The notes under the pieces were generated by a model. The model was not told the origin of the DNA. It ran no database searches and was given only the letters and a program-made list of their open reading frames with translations. A stretch of DNA of 64,000 nucleotides from assembly GCA_013298775.1 (NCBI GenBank), contig JAAFIV010000009.1, forward strand, positions 1-64,000, written 5' to 3'. How positions within the stretch are numbered: position 1 is the first letter of the stretch; the number at the start of each line of letters is the position of its first letter. The stretch comes from Ignavibacteria bacterium. Lineage in GTDB: Bacteria; Bacteroidota; Ignavibacteria; Kapaibacteriales; UBA4661. Made by a program: the position numbers and the translations under genes. This document shows positions 54,774-61,948 of this stretch, piece by piece.

Positions 54774-55634
54774 ATGATTTTTGAAGGACTTCTTGAAAAA
54801 CTCACGCAACAACAACAACGAGCAACATCTTCCTCAGAACGAGGTTTTCTCGCGCTTATCGGGGGAAATGAAGATAAACGCGATGCAAAAAAAGTCTTAC
54901 GCACTGTCGCCACACTCCGCACCACGACGTGCGTTTCCGTGATTCCGACCGCAAGTATGTACGGACGTGAACTTGGCGAAGAATATGTTGATTTATTTCT
55001 CAAAATGAATGTTGGCATTACCAAAGGCTACGTGATTGATGCTCGCACCAAAGAAGATGTCATTGCAAAGCCAGAATACACCGCACATCTGGCTGAGTCC
55101 GACCTCATCTTTTTCACGGGAGGCGACCAAGTGCGCCTCGTCGAAGCATTCAAAAATACTGCCGCAATGAGCATGATTTACGACCGCTTCCTGCACGGTG
55201 CGACAATCGCCGGAACAAGTGCTGGTGCGGCTGCGGCAAGCAATCCGATGATTTACGACGGCGACGACGAAGCCTTTATGAAAGGCGCAGTGCAGCACAC
55301 CGAAGGATTTGGCTTTTTGAAAACAATTACGATGGATACGCATTTTCTCCAACGCAGTCGCATTCCGCGCATAGCGCAGTTTCTCGCACAACGCGGCTCG
55401 GAATACGCCATTGGCTTAGATGAAGACACAGGCATCATTGTCTCCCCGCATGATGATACGTGTACCGTCTTTGGCAGTGCGATGGTTACATTTATGCAAA
55501 ATAAAGGTATGAAATACACAGACTACGATGCCGTACGCAATGGCACACTGTACAGTGTTGATGGGCTTGGAATGAGTTTTTGTGCGGCAGGAACGAAATT
55601 CGACCTTGCAGCGTGGCAGGTTGTGGCTCCATAA
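54774..55634 (+). CDS. cphB: Cyanophycinase
   Basis: Serine-type exopeptidase that splits cyanophycin (multi-L-arginyl-poly-L-aspartate) into beta-Asp-Arg dipeptides; peptidase family S51. The 286 residues fit. The nucleophile is Ser149 in AGTSAGAAAAS. FLALIGGNEDK opens the flavodoxin-like fold and FFTGGDQVRLVE matches the family GG-x-Q segment. DTHFLQRSRIPRIAQFLAQR carries the conserved His and Arg positions, and GLDEDTGIIV follows. No signal peptide, so it is intracellular, as for granule mobilisation. The next gene is a CphA2-like synthetase, which supports a cyanophycin function. Confidence 0.93.
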   Translation: MIFEGLLEKLTQQQQRATSSSERGFLALIGGNEDKRDAKKVLRTVATLRTTTCVSVIPTASMYGRELGEEYVDLFLKMNVGITKGYVIDARTKEDVIAKPEYTAHLAESDLIFFTGGDQVRLVEAFKNTAAMSMIYDRFLHGATIAGTSAGAAAASNPMIYDGDDEAFMKGAVQHTEGFGFLKTITMDTHFLQRSRIPRIAQFLAQRGSEYAIGLDEDTGIIVSPHDDTCTVFGSAMVTFMQNKGMKYTDYDAVRNGTLYSVDGLGMSFCAAGTKFDLAAWQVVAP

Positions 55635-55667
55635 CGGAGTAGTAGCCCGTCAAATGTATTTGCAGAG

Positions 55668-55733
55668 GCACAGACAAGAGTGTCTGTGCTACTGAAGCCA
55701 GTATTTGCGGTAGGGCAGACACTCTTGTCTGCC
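55668..55733. repeat. Family A double half-site between cphB and the synthetase gene
   Basis: GCACAGACAAGAGTGTCTGTGC (a perfect 9+9 bp palindrome) at 55668-55689 and GGGCAGACACTCTTGTCTGCC at 55713-55733. The two small palindromes sit 23 bp apart, as in other family A copies. GTCAAATGTATTTGC just before them resembles the terminal repeat of the copy at 5831. Confidence 0.78.
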
Positions 55734-55779
55734 GATTGAACATAATTTTGCTCACAACCTTCATTATTTCCTTTATTGT

Positions 55780-57744
55780 ATGGAATTTCCCGACATGGAA
55801 GCCGCTTCGCAAGTGGACTTCAGCGTAAGCAAGTTTTATGCGTATGCGGGTCCGAATTATTACCTTGATACTGCCGCGCTGGTCTGCAATGTACATTGCC
55901 CACCGAGCGGGAACACGCTTGAATACTATACTCCCGATGTTGTTGCCGTGTTCCCGCATCTCGCTTCGCAAGCATTTGAGCGCGTGATAGACCTTTTTGC
56001 AGCAGTGGTGATGGAAACAATGCGCATGGATATTCACTTGCCACTCACACGCTTCTCAGTCAGCCCCGATGGCGATGACTACGTGCTTGCGGTGCAGTAT
56101 TGGGATGAATACATTGCCGAAGACGCTGTACGCCTTGTGTCTGAATGGTTTCAGGCAATGGATGACGGAAAAACATTGGGGAGAGATGCGTTTAATTTTT
56201 CTCAGCAATTTGTCGCCTTGCAAAAACGATTTGACCGCACCACCTACGGCGGTCCGACGATTTCCTCTATCTTGGAAGCCGCACAAAAGCTCAATATTCC
56301 GTTCTCTTGGTTGCGCATCGAAGGCGATTTCCAATTTGGCTACGGCAAAAATCAAGTGCGCGGTCGCTCGACCGTTTTTCATACCGACGGCATCAAAGAC
56401 ACGGAATTCACTACGCAGAAAGACCAAGTAAAGAACTTCTTGCTGGAATGCGGCTTCCCAACTCCGCAGGGACGGAATTGCTTCACCAAAGAAGATATTA
56501 CCGCCGAAGTGGAAGAACTCGGCTTCCCGCTTGTTGTGAAGCCGCTTGCCGGGCATAAAGGCGAAGGCGTAACCACCGACATCAAGACACTGGATGGCGC
56601 GATTGCGGCATATCAAGCAATCGTGGACTCTGCCGAAGAGCAAGGCGCGACCTTCGATGGTGCGCTCGTTGAGCAGCAAGTCTATGGTCTCGACCACCGT
56701 TTACTTGCTGTCAATGGTCGCTTTGCGGCAGCATTGTTGCGGGTTCCAGCGTATGTTGTGGGCGATGGCAGAAGTACCATCGAAGAGCTTATTGCCAAAG
56801 AAAATACGCGCCCTGAACGCAAGGATAATGCTCGCTCGCCACTAGCAAAAATTGAAGCCGATGACGGCTTGCTCGGCTACATCGCGCTGCAAGGCTTGAC
56901 GCTGAAATCGGTGCCGAAAGAGAACGAACACGTGAATTTGCGCCGCGTTGCGAACATTTCTGCTGGCGGCGTTTCGGTGAATGTGAGCAACAACATTCAT
57001 CCAGCAAATATTAAACTCGTGGAAGATATTGCGAAATTTTTCAAGGTAAACTGCATGGGAATTGATGTGTTGGCGCAAGACATCACCAAACCTTGGTCGG
57101 AAGGAAATTTTGCGATTATTGAAATCAACGCTGGACCAGGAATTTTTATGCACATTGCGCCCGCAGAAGGCGGCTCAATAGATGTCCCGACAATGATTCT
57201 GCGCTCGCATTTCCCTACGCCAGGCTCAGAGCGCGTTCCGATTATTGCTGGCAACGATGTGATTACGCCAGAATTCTGCACCGAACTCTACAAGCGTTTG
57301 TGCGCCATCAAGCCCGATATTGAGTTTGGCTCGCTGACCGAAGAAGGACTGTTTTTCAATGGAGAGTTTTTTTGCAACAATAAAAGCCACGAGAAAAACA
57401 TTCAACTGCTCTTACGCAATCCCAAGCTCGATTTCGCCTGTATTCGCCACACCAAAGACACCATTTTTGATTACGGCACTGTCCACGAAGGCGCAGATAT
57501 TGTTGTCTTGGAAGATGCTCATTATGCCGAAGTTATCTTGAAACGCGACACATTGCCCACGGGCGTAACAATCGAACTGCACAATGAGTATATCGCACTT
57601 CTCAGCACCAGCACCGAGCCGCGCCTCATCATGCTTCCGTCCGATGCACAGGCTTCCGCGCCACGCAATGCTGAAAAGCGCGAACAGGCTCTTTTGCAAG
57701 CAATAGAGCCACTTCTGGCGGGTTTACTTGCGAAAAATAGTTAA
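55780..57744 (+). CDS. Cyanophycin synthetase-like protein, CphA2-like, with degenerate Mur-ligase region
   Basis: A 654-residue protein against about 870-900 for CphA1. The N-terminal domain begins like the family (AYAGPNYYLDTAALVCNV). The ATP-grasp domain is well kept: Lys254 in VVKPLAGHKGEG, RVPAYVVGDGRSTIEELI, GGVSVNVSNNIHPANI, and metal residues Glu448 and Asn450 in IIEINAGPGIFMHIAP. Where CphA1 has the Mur-ligase P-loop G-T-N-G-K-T-T, this protein reads IIAGNDVITP (488-497). The Mur-like part LTEEGLFFNGEFF ... LLLRNPKLDFACIR is recognisable but shortened. CphA2 enzymes of cyanobacteria have the same loss and join beta-Asp-Arg dipeptides. Adjacent cphB would make such dipeptides. The product here is inferred. 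Confidence 0.85.
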   Translation: MEFPDMEAASQVDFSVSKFYAYAGPNYYLDTAALVCNVHCPPSGNTLEYYTPDVVAVFPHLASQAFERVIDLFAAVVMETMRMDIHLPLTRFSVSPDGDDYVLAVQYWDEYIAEDAVRLVSEWFQAMDDGKTLGRDAFNFSQQFVALQKRFDRTTYGGPTISSILEAAQKLNIPFSWLRIEGDFQFGYGKNQVRGRSTVFHTDGIKDTEFTTQKDQVKNFLLECGFPTPQGRNCFTKEDITAEVEELGFPLVVKPLAGHKGEGVTTDIKTLDGAIAAYQAIVDSAEEQGATFDGALVEQQVYGLDHRLLAVNGRFAAALLRVPAYVVGDGRSTIEELIAKENTRPERKDNARSPLAKIEADDGLLGYIALQGLTLKSVPKENEHVNLRRVANISAGGVSVNVSNNIHPANIKLVEDIAKFFKVNCMGIDVLAQDITKPWSEGNFAIIEINAGPGIFMHIAPAEGGSIDVPTMILRSHFPTPGSERVPIIAGNDVITPEFCTELYKRLCAIKPDIEFGSLTEEGLFFNGEFFCNNKSHEKNIQLLLRNPKLDFACIRHTKDTIFDYGTVHEGADIVVLEDAHYAEVILKRDTLPTGVTIELHNEYIALLSTSTEPRLIMLPSDAQASAPRNAEKREQALLQAIEPLLAGLLAKNS

Positions 57745-57776
57745 AAAAATGGTAACTGGTCAGGTATGTTGCAAAA

Positions 57777-57885
57777 ATATCCACGAATCACACGAATTGA
57801 CACGAATCAAGGACATAGTTTTTTGAAAAATAATTCGCTCAGACCTCCTGATTTGTGAGGATTCGTGCGATTCGTGGATGATTTT
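57777..57885. repeat. Intergenic repeat family F (CACGAATC type)
   Basis: TATCCACGAATCACACGAAT, then TGACACGAATCAAGGAC, mirrored by AGGATTCGTGCGATTCGTGG and ATGATTTTT, form an imperfect palindrome of about 105 bp. A partial copy is at 38059-38092 (ATTCGTGAAGATTTGTGC, AATTCGTGG). Sequences of this sort recur in many bacterial genomes as intergenic repeats. Confidence 0.75.
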
Positions 57886-57910
57886 TCAAGACCTAAGTAG
57901 TTACAGAAAA

Positions 57911-57959
57911 TCCTACGGCTGAGAAGTGCGGAAACGCTGCCGTAGTACGGGTTTCACGG
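57911..57959. repeat. Family E hairpin upstream of the OmpA-like gene
   Basis: CCTACGGCTGAGAAGTGCGG followed by AAACGCTGCCGTAGTACGGG and TTTCACGG. CTACGG pairs with CCGTAG. The AACGCTGCCGT and GGGTTTCACGG parts are shared with the copies at 54510 and 21862. Confidence 0.65.
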
Positions 57960-58042
57960 TATGCAATTCTATCCTTGCCTGTTACTTTGCACTTTTCAGC
58001 CATCGGGCGCAAAAATGTCAATATTTATTTTTCGCAAAAACC

Positions 58043-60271
58043 ATGCTCAAAGCCTCATTCTGCAACGCTTTTATACTTCTTGCATTCGTAACAATAAGCC
58101 TCCGCGCACAAGAAACCGCTCCCGCACAGCGTTCTCTTGTGCGCATCGGCATTTGGGGACACGCCGCGTGGCAGCAGCACCGAGCGCAGTTCACGGGCTT
58201 GATAAATGCTGGCTATCCGCAAGAGCCATACAGCGCAGAGCTTGTCAATATGCGCCTTTTAGCCAATCCTTTTCAATGGAGTGCGGGCGCACTTGGCGAA
58301 ATTCCTGTGTGGGAAAGCGACAACGCATTGGGTGGAACGTCGGTGGGAGTAGCAGCACGGCTAGGCGCACAGACATTTGGCGCGACCTTTACTTCATCGC
58401 TAAATAATGTACCCATTGCTGGCTTGCCTGCACTGGGAGCAATGGATTTTACCCTGCAAACAAACGCCCTCTTTCTGAATGCCGAGCCGCTTCTCCAGTG
58501 GAAGTTTGCGCAGAATCGCGTGGCAATTATGGCGGGAATGCAGTTTGCGTCTCTCTTCCGCGAAACGACCGCGCAAAGCCGTCGCTTACGTGCTTCACAG
58601 CCAATTCCGCCCGAAATACGACAACCCATCGAAGACAGCGTTTCCGCTCTTCTTGGAAGCGGCGTATTTGGTCGTCCGATTGTTTCTTCTGTGGTCGCGG
58701 GCGTGTCGTGGGAAATACCACTAACCGCGAATGGCGCGTTATTGCTTGTTCCTGAGGCATTCTATACATTTGGCTTGAGCAATCTTAGCACGAATCTTCG
58801 CGCTGAGGAGAACCAATCGGCATTTTGGCGTTTGAGTACGCTCCGTGCGGGATTTGCGTTGAAATTTGCTCCTGAAAAACCACCAATTCCACCACCTGAG
58901 CCGCCCGCAACGCTAGAAAATACGCCATCGCCAGTTGCACAGCAAACACCACCACAAGCTGTTTCTGCACCTCCTCTATCATCTACAAAAGGAGAACCAG
59001 AGCCGCCGCTTCGCGTTAAAATTGCCGCCATCGAAGGCGTAGAGCCGGATGGGAGACGCGCCGCCGTTCAAAAGGTGCGTGTGGAGGAGTTTCTTGGTTC
59101 GTCGTCGCGGTTTTTGCTGCCGTACATCTTTTTTCAGGAGCAATCTGCCACGCTGCCGGAACGCTACAAGTCCGTCAGCGTACAAGAACGCAGCACGTTC
59201 ACGCCTGAAAAGCTCATAGATGCGAGCTTCGTGAAAGACCACGAATTGGACGTGTATTATCATTTGCTGAATATCGTTGGCTATCGGATGCGGAAATATC
59301 CTGCGGCACGCCTCACGCTGACGGGCTACACCGATATTGCCGCCGAAAGTGCTGATAAAACCTCTGATAAAACCTCTGATAAAACCTTGAGCCTGCGCCG
59401 TGCTGAGGCGGTGAAAGAGTATTTGATGCGCGTCTGGGAAATTCCCGCAAGCCGCATCACAACTAAGTCTGGCGGTGCGCGTGGTTTGGCGGAAACGATT
59501 GACGCAGAAGAAAACCGCCTCGTGGAAATGCAAGCCACCACGCCAGAAATTTTCGACGAACTCCGCTACGACTATACCTTGCGCACCGTGCAGCCCGCAA
59601 AGCTGGAAATCACGCCCGACATCGCCGCACCAAAAGGGCTTGCCGCATGGACGCTGAAGATTGATGAGCTTGGCGTACCTTCTGCTTCCGTACCAACAAC
59701 GCTCCAAAGCTACGAAGGGCGCATCGTTCCAAGTGTGATTTCATCAGGGATGCAACGCCTTTTTGCAGACACTTCGCCAAGCGCGGACTCGCTCTCCATC
59801 ACTCTCAGAGCAAGAGACAATGCGGCTTCTGCGGGAAGCGACGCAAAAACGCTGGGGATTGAGTATCTGAGCATCGCCGAGAAGCAGCGCAAAAACTCGC
59901 CTGACGTGCGCGTGGGGACGTACTGGGTGTTTTGTTTTAATCTGAACTCGAAGCAAATTCTTGTGGATGAGCGCGTACGCCGTGCGGTGCAGGGCATTAC
60001 TGCGTTGGTTACGCCGGGCGCGAGCGTCGAAATTACGGGCTATTCCGACACGCGCGGCGACCTCACCAAAAACCGCAAACTCTCCGACGACCGCGCCGAA
60101 GCGGTGTTGCAGCTTTTGCGCTCACCGCTTCTACGTGTGCCGTCATCGAAAATTGCTAACGTCGAAGGCAAGGGCGAATCGGTCTTTTACGACAATGATT
60201 TGCCCGAAGGTCGCTTCTACAATCGCTTTGTGCGCGTGGATGTGCGCACGCCTGTCATGAAGAAGCGGTAG
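58043..60271 (+). CDS. OmpA-like outer-membrane protein with two OmpA domains
   Basis: A 742-residue envelope protein from the ATG at 58043, where a signal peptide begins (MLKASFCNAFILLAFVTISL ... AQETAPA). The frame extends upstream to 57926 through a repeat and is not used there. Residues 25-270 look like a beta-barrel (AARLGAQTFGATFTSSLNNV; VSWEIPLTANGALLLVPEAF). A Pro-rich hinge follows (KPPIPPPEPPATLEN). The first OmpA-like region (about 360-510, LTGYTDIAAES) and the second (about 636-735, ITGYSDTRGDLTKNRKLSDD) are the peptidoglycan-binding type. The first contains a 12-bp tandem repeat coding Ser-Asp-Lys-Thr. It likely ties outer membrane to cell wall. Confidence 0.82.
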   Translation: MLKASFCNAFILLAFVTISLRAQETAPAQRSLVRIGIWGHAAWQQHRAQFTGLINAGYPQEPYSAELVNMRLLANPFQWSAGALGEIPVWESDNALGGTSVGVAARLGAQTFGATFTSSLNNVPIAGLPALGAMDFTLQTNALFLNAEPLLQWKFAQNRVAIMAGMQFASLFRETTAQSRRLRASQPIPPEIRQPIEDSVSALLGSGVFGRPIVSSVVAGVSWEIPLTANGALLLVPEAFYTFGLSNLSTNLRAEENQSAFWRLSTLRAGFALKFAPEKPPIPPPEPPATLENTPSPVAQQTPPQAVSAPPLSSTKGEPEPPLRVKIAAIEGVEPDGRRAAVQKVRVEEFLGSSSRFLLPYIFFQEQSATLPERYKSVSVQERSTFTPEKLIDASFVKDHELDVYYHLLNIVGYRMRKYPAARLTLTGYTDIAAESADKTSDKTSDKTLSLRRAEAVKEYLMRVWEIPASRITTKSGGARGLAETIDAEENRLVEMQATTPEIFDELRYDYTLRTVQPAKLEITPDIAAPKGLAAWTLKIDELGVPSASVPTTLQSYEGRIVPSVISSGMQRLFADTSPSADSLSITLRARDNAASAGSDAKTLGIEYLSIAEKQRKNSPDVRVGTYWVFCFNLNSKQILVDERVRRAVQGITALVTPGASVEITGYSDTRGDLTKNRKLSDDRAEAVLQLLRSPLLRVPSSKIANVEGKGESVFYDNDLPEGRFYNRFVRVDVRTPVMKKR

Positions 60272-60372
60272 GGGTTGTGGTCGGTTTTTTCTTGGAGAAC
60301 ATCACGAGAGAAGGCGTATCTTTGCAGGGAAAATCACAAGGAAAAACACTCTTCAAGCGAAGATGAGGACAA

Positions 60373-61005
60373 ATGTTTGAAAATATTCGCATCGAAGCAG
60401 AGCGCGGCGCACCCGAACACTACACGAGTACAGGAAGCGTGTATTTTCGCGGCGTTGAACTTCAGAAACTGCATACATGGACAGGACTTTTGGCAGACAA
60501 CTTTGCGCCAAGCAACTTGCCATTCGCTATTTTGCTGAACTCGAAAGAAAATGTTGAGGAGGAATTTCAAGAAGCCAGTGTAGACGGAAAGTATTTTGGA
60601 GGTGAGCAGCCAAGCATACATCTGTGTTATGACGACCTGAATGGGTATGCGCGAGCGGTGTTCTGGCACGAATATGGGCATCATCTCTGGTTTTCGCTCA
60701 ATGTAGAACTCAAGGCAGAGTGGAGAGAACTTGAACGGTTGATGCCGTCGAACAGTTCCTATCAGAAAGCATCAGCCCTTGACGAATTTGCAGGAACACC
60801 ATATCTGACGCTGCCAAAAGAACTCTGGGCGCGATTATTTTGTCAATATATGTTGATTCAGGTAGGCGACCATGAGGCGTGGAGCGGTCTTGCGCAATTC
60901 CCCGAAGTATTTTGGACGTTGGAGGATATTCGTCAGTTTGCATCAGCGATTGATGCGATATTGCGAAAACTGCAATTTATCGTGCGCGTCCAAGCTGGAC
61001 GGTAA
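60373..61005 (+). CDS. Putative zinc metalloprotease with HEYGH motif
   Basis: A 210-residue soluble protein without signal peptide. The zinc motif is His99-Glu100-x-x-His103 in FWHEYGHHLWF. A likely third ligand lies in PKELWARLFCQYM (Glu150), about 47 residues on, a spacing like minigluzincins with an E-x-x-A-x-x-F helix. Upstream strands SIHLCYDDLNGYARAVFWHE fit the usual edge strand before the active helix. The family is not recognised by name. Its 3' end overlaps a convergent minus-strand gene by 29 bp. Next on the plus strand is a VapBC pair, so an accessory or toxin-like role is possible, but nothing shows it. Confidence 0.72.
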   Translation: MFENIRIEAERGAPEHYTSTGSVYFRGVELQKLHTWTGLLADNFAPSNLPFAILLNSKENVEEEFQEASVDGKYFGGEQPSIHLCYDDLNGYARAVFWHEYGHHLWFSLNVELKAEWRELERLMPSNSSYQKASALDEFAGTPYLTLPKELWARLFCQYMLIQVGDHEAWSGLAQFPEVFWTLEDIRQFASAIDAILRKLQFIVRVQAGR

Positions 61006-61219
61006 GTGCTTTATGCCACGCATCAATCTCTGAAAGACCATACAAATTGATAGCTTTTTCTTGCAATGCTTGGTAAGTTTCGGTGTCCATAATAGCACGA
61101 ATCTGCTCTTTGGTGCGGATACCTTCCCAGCGCGGTGCAAGCTCTTCGGCGAGAGCATCAAGTTTTTTACTTTCAACGACCATAGCAACACCTTCAGCAA
61201 CAGTGTGATACAAGAGCAT
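60977..61219 (-). CDS. Small hypothetical protein convergent to the metalloprotease gene
   Basis: An 80-residue frame with helical, charged sequence: KKLDALAEELAPRWEGIRTK, EQIRAIMDTETYQALQEKAI, NLYGLSEIDAWHKAL. It starts 25 bp from the divergent antitoxin gene and overlaps the end of the metalloprotease gene by 29 bp. The sequence looks protein-like rather than random, but I do not recognise it. An antitoxin-like or immunity-like role is conceivable from its place between two accessory genes; this is only a guess. Confidence 0.45.
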   Translation of the reverse strand: MLLYHTVAEGVAMVVESKKLDALAEELAPRWEGIRTKEQIRAIMDTETYQALQEKAINLYGLSEIDAWHKALTVQLGRAR

Positions 61220-61244
61220 TTACCCGCAAAATGTAGTCAATTTT

Positions 61245-61517
61245 ATGACCATTTCCAATGAAAACATTCTTGGTATGCAACCCTACACCATTATCCAAAC
61301 CCCGCAAGCAGGCGTTCTGACGCTTGTTGTGCCACGCGAACTTGAGGGAAAACGCCTTCTTGTTACCATCACCGAAAGCGCGTCCAGCGAAGCAGTGTCC
61401 GCAAATCCTAATGCAGAACTTTTGAGCATTTTACGTTCCGCTCCTGTTTTGAGCGAAGAAGATATGACGGGACTTTCCGAAGTTCGCGCCCATCTCAATG
61501 AGTGGAGAAGCGAATGA
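61245..61517 (+). CDS. VapB-like antitoxin
   Basis: A 90-residue protein. The N-terminal part QPYTIIQTPQAGVLTLVVPR and ELEGKRLLVTITES looks like a beta-rich DNA-binding or dimer domain. The C-terminal half (LSILRSAPVLSEEDMTGLSE, then VRAHLNEWRSE) resembles the toxin-binding helices of VapB/Phd antitoxins. The stop overlaps the toxin start by 4 bp (ATGA). A second in-frame ATG (residue 11) is a possible start. The pairing with a clear PIN toxin makes the call likely. Confidence 0.78.
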   Translation: MTISNENILGMQPYTIIQTPQAGVLTLVVPRELEGKRLLVTITESASSEAVSANPNAELLSILRSAPVLSEEDMTGLSEVRAHLNEWRSE

Positions 61518-61894
61518 TTCTGCTGGATACAAGCGTTTTGATTGAAGCTCTGCGCACGAAAAACAAGCAAGCAACCATGCTCTACGCACTGGCATCTCGT
61601 GGCGATGGGTTGGCAGTTTCGAGCATAACGGTTTATGAATTTCGTAATGGCATAACCCCAGTAAATCAGGCACTTTGCGAACAAGTTCTGAAGAGCATGG
61701 AGACTGTTTCCTTTGATGATAATGCGGCTCAGATTGCTTCCACGATTTATCGCGCACTCAAGTCTCAGCATAACCTGATTGATATTGCCGATATTCTCAT
61801 CGCAGCGACGGCAATGGCGCACGACGCGTCTCTTGCAACCCTCAATACGCGCCATTTTCAGCGTATTGTAGGACTTACTCTTGCTACACTCTAA
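61514..61894 (+). CDS. vapC: VapC-type PIN domain toxin
   Basis: A 126-residue PIN ribonuclease. The acidic active site is complete: Asp5 in ILLDTSVLIEA, Glu42 in TVYEFRNG, Asp90 and Asp93 in LIDIADILIAATA. The closing motif TLNTRHFQRI is typical of VapC. The ATG at 61514 overlaps the antitoxin stop; the frame extends four codons upstream but that is less likely. VapC toxins cleave tRNA or rRNA; the target here is unknown. Confidence 0.9.
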   Translation: MILLDTSVLIEALRTKNKQATMLYALASRGDGLAVSSITVYEFRNGITPVNQALCEQVLKSMETVSFDDNAAQIASTIYRALKSQHNLIDIADILIAATAMAHDASLATLNTRHFQRIVGLTLATL

Positions 61895-61948
61895 ACAACT
61901 TGATGTGTGCAATTCACAACAACCAACGACCCTTTTTCCTTGACAATT

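Noticed and set aside
57236-58042. Frameshift as the reason for the short CphA-like protein
   Set aside because: No Mur-ligase-like sequence was seen in other frames after the stop; the downstream region is repeats. Degenerate Mur sequence is present in frame, so the shortening is real.
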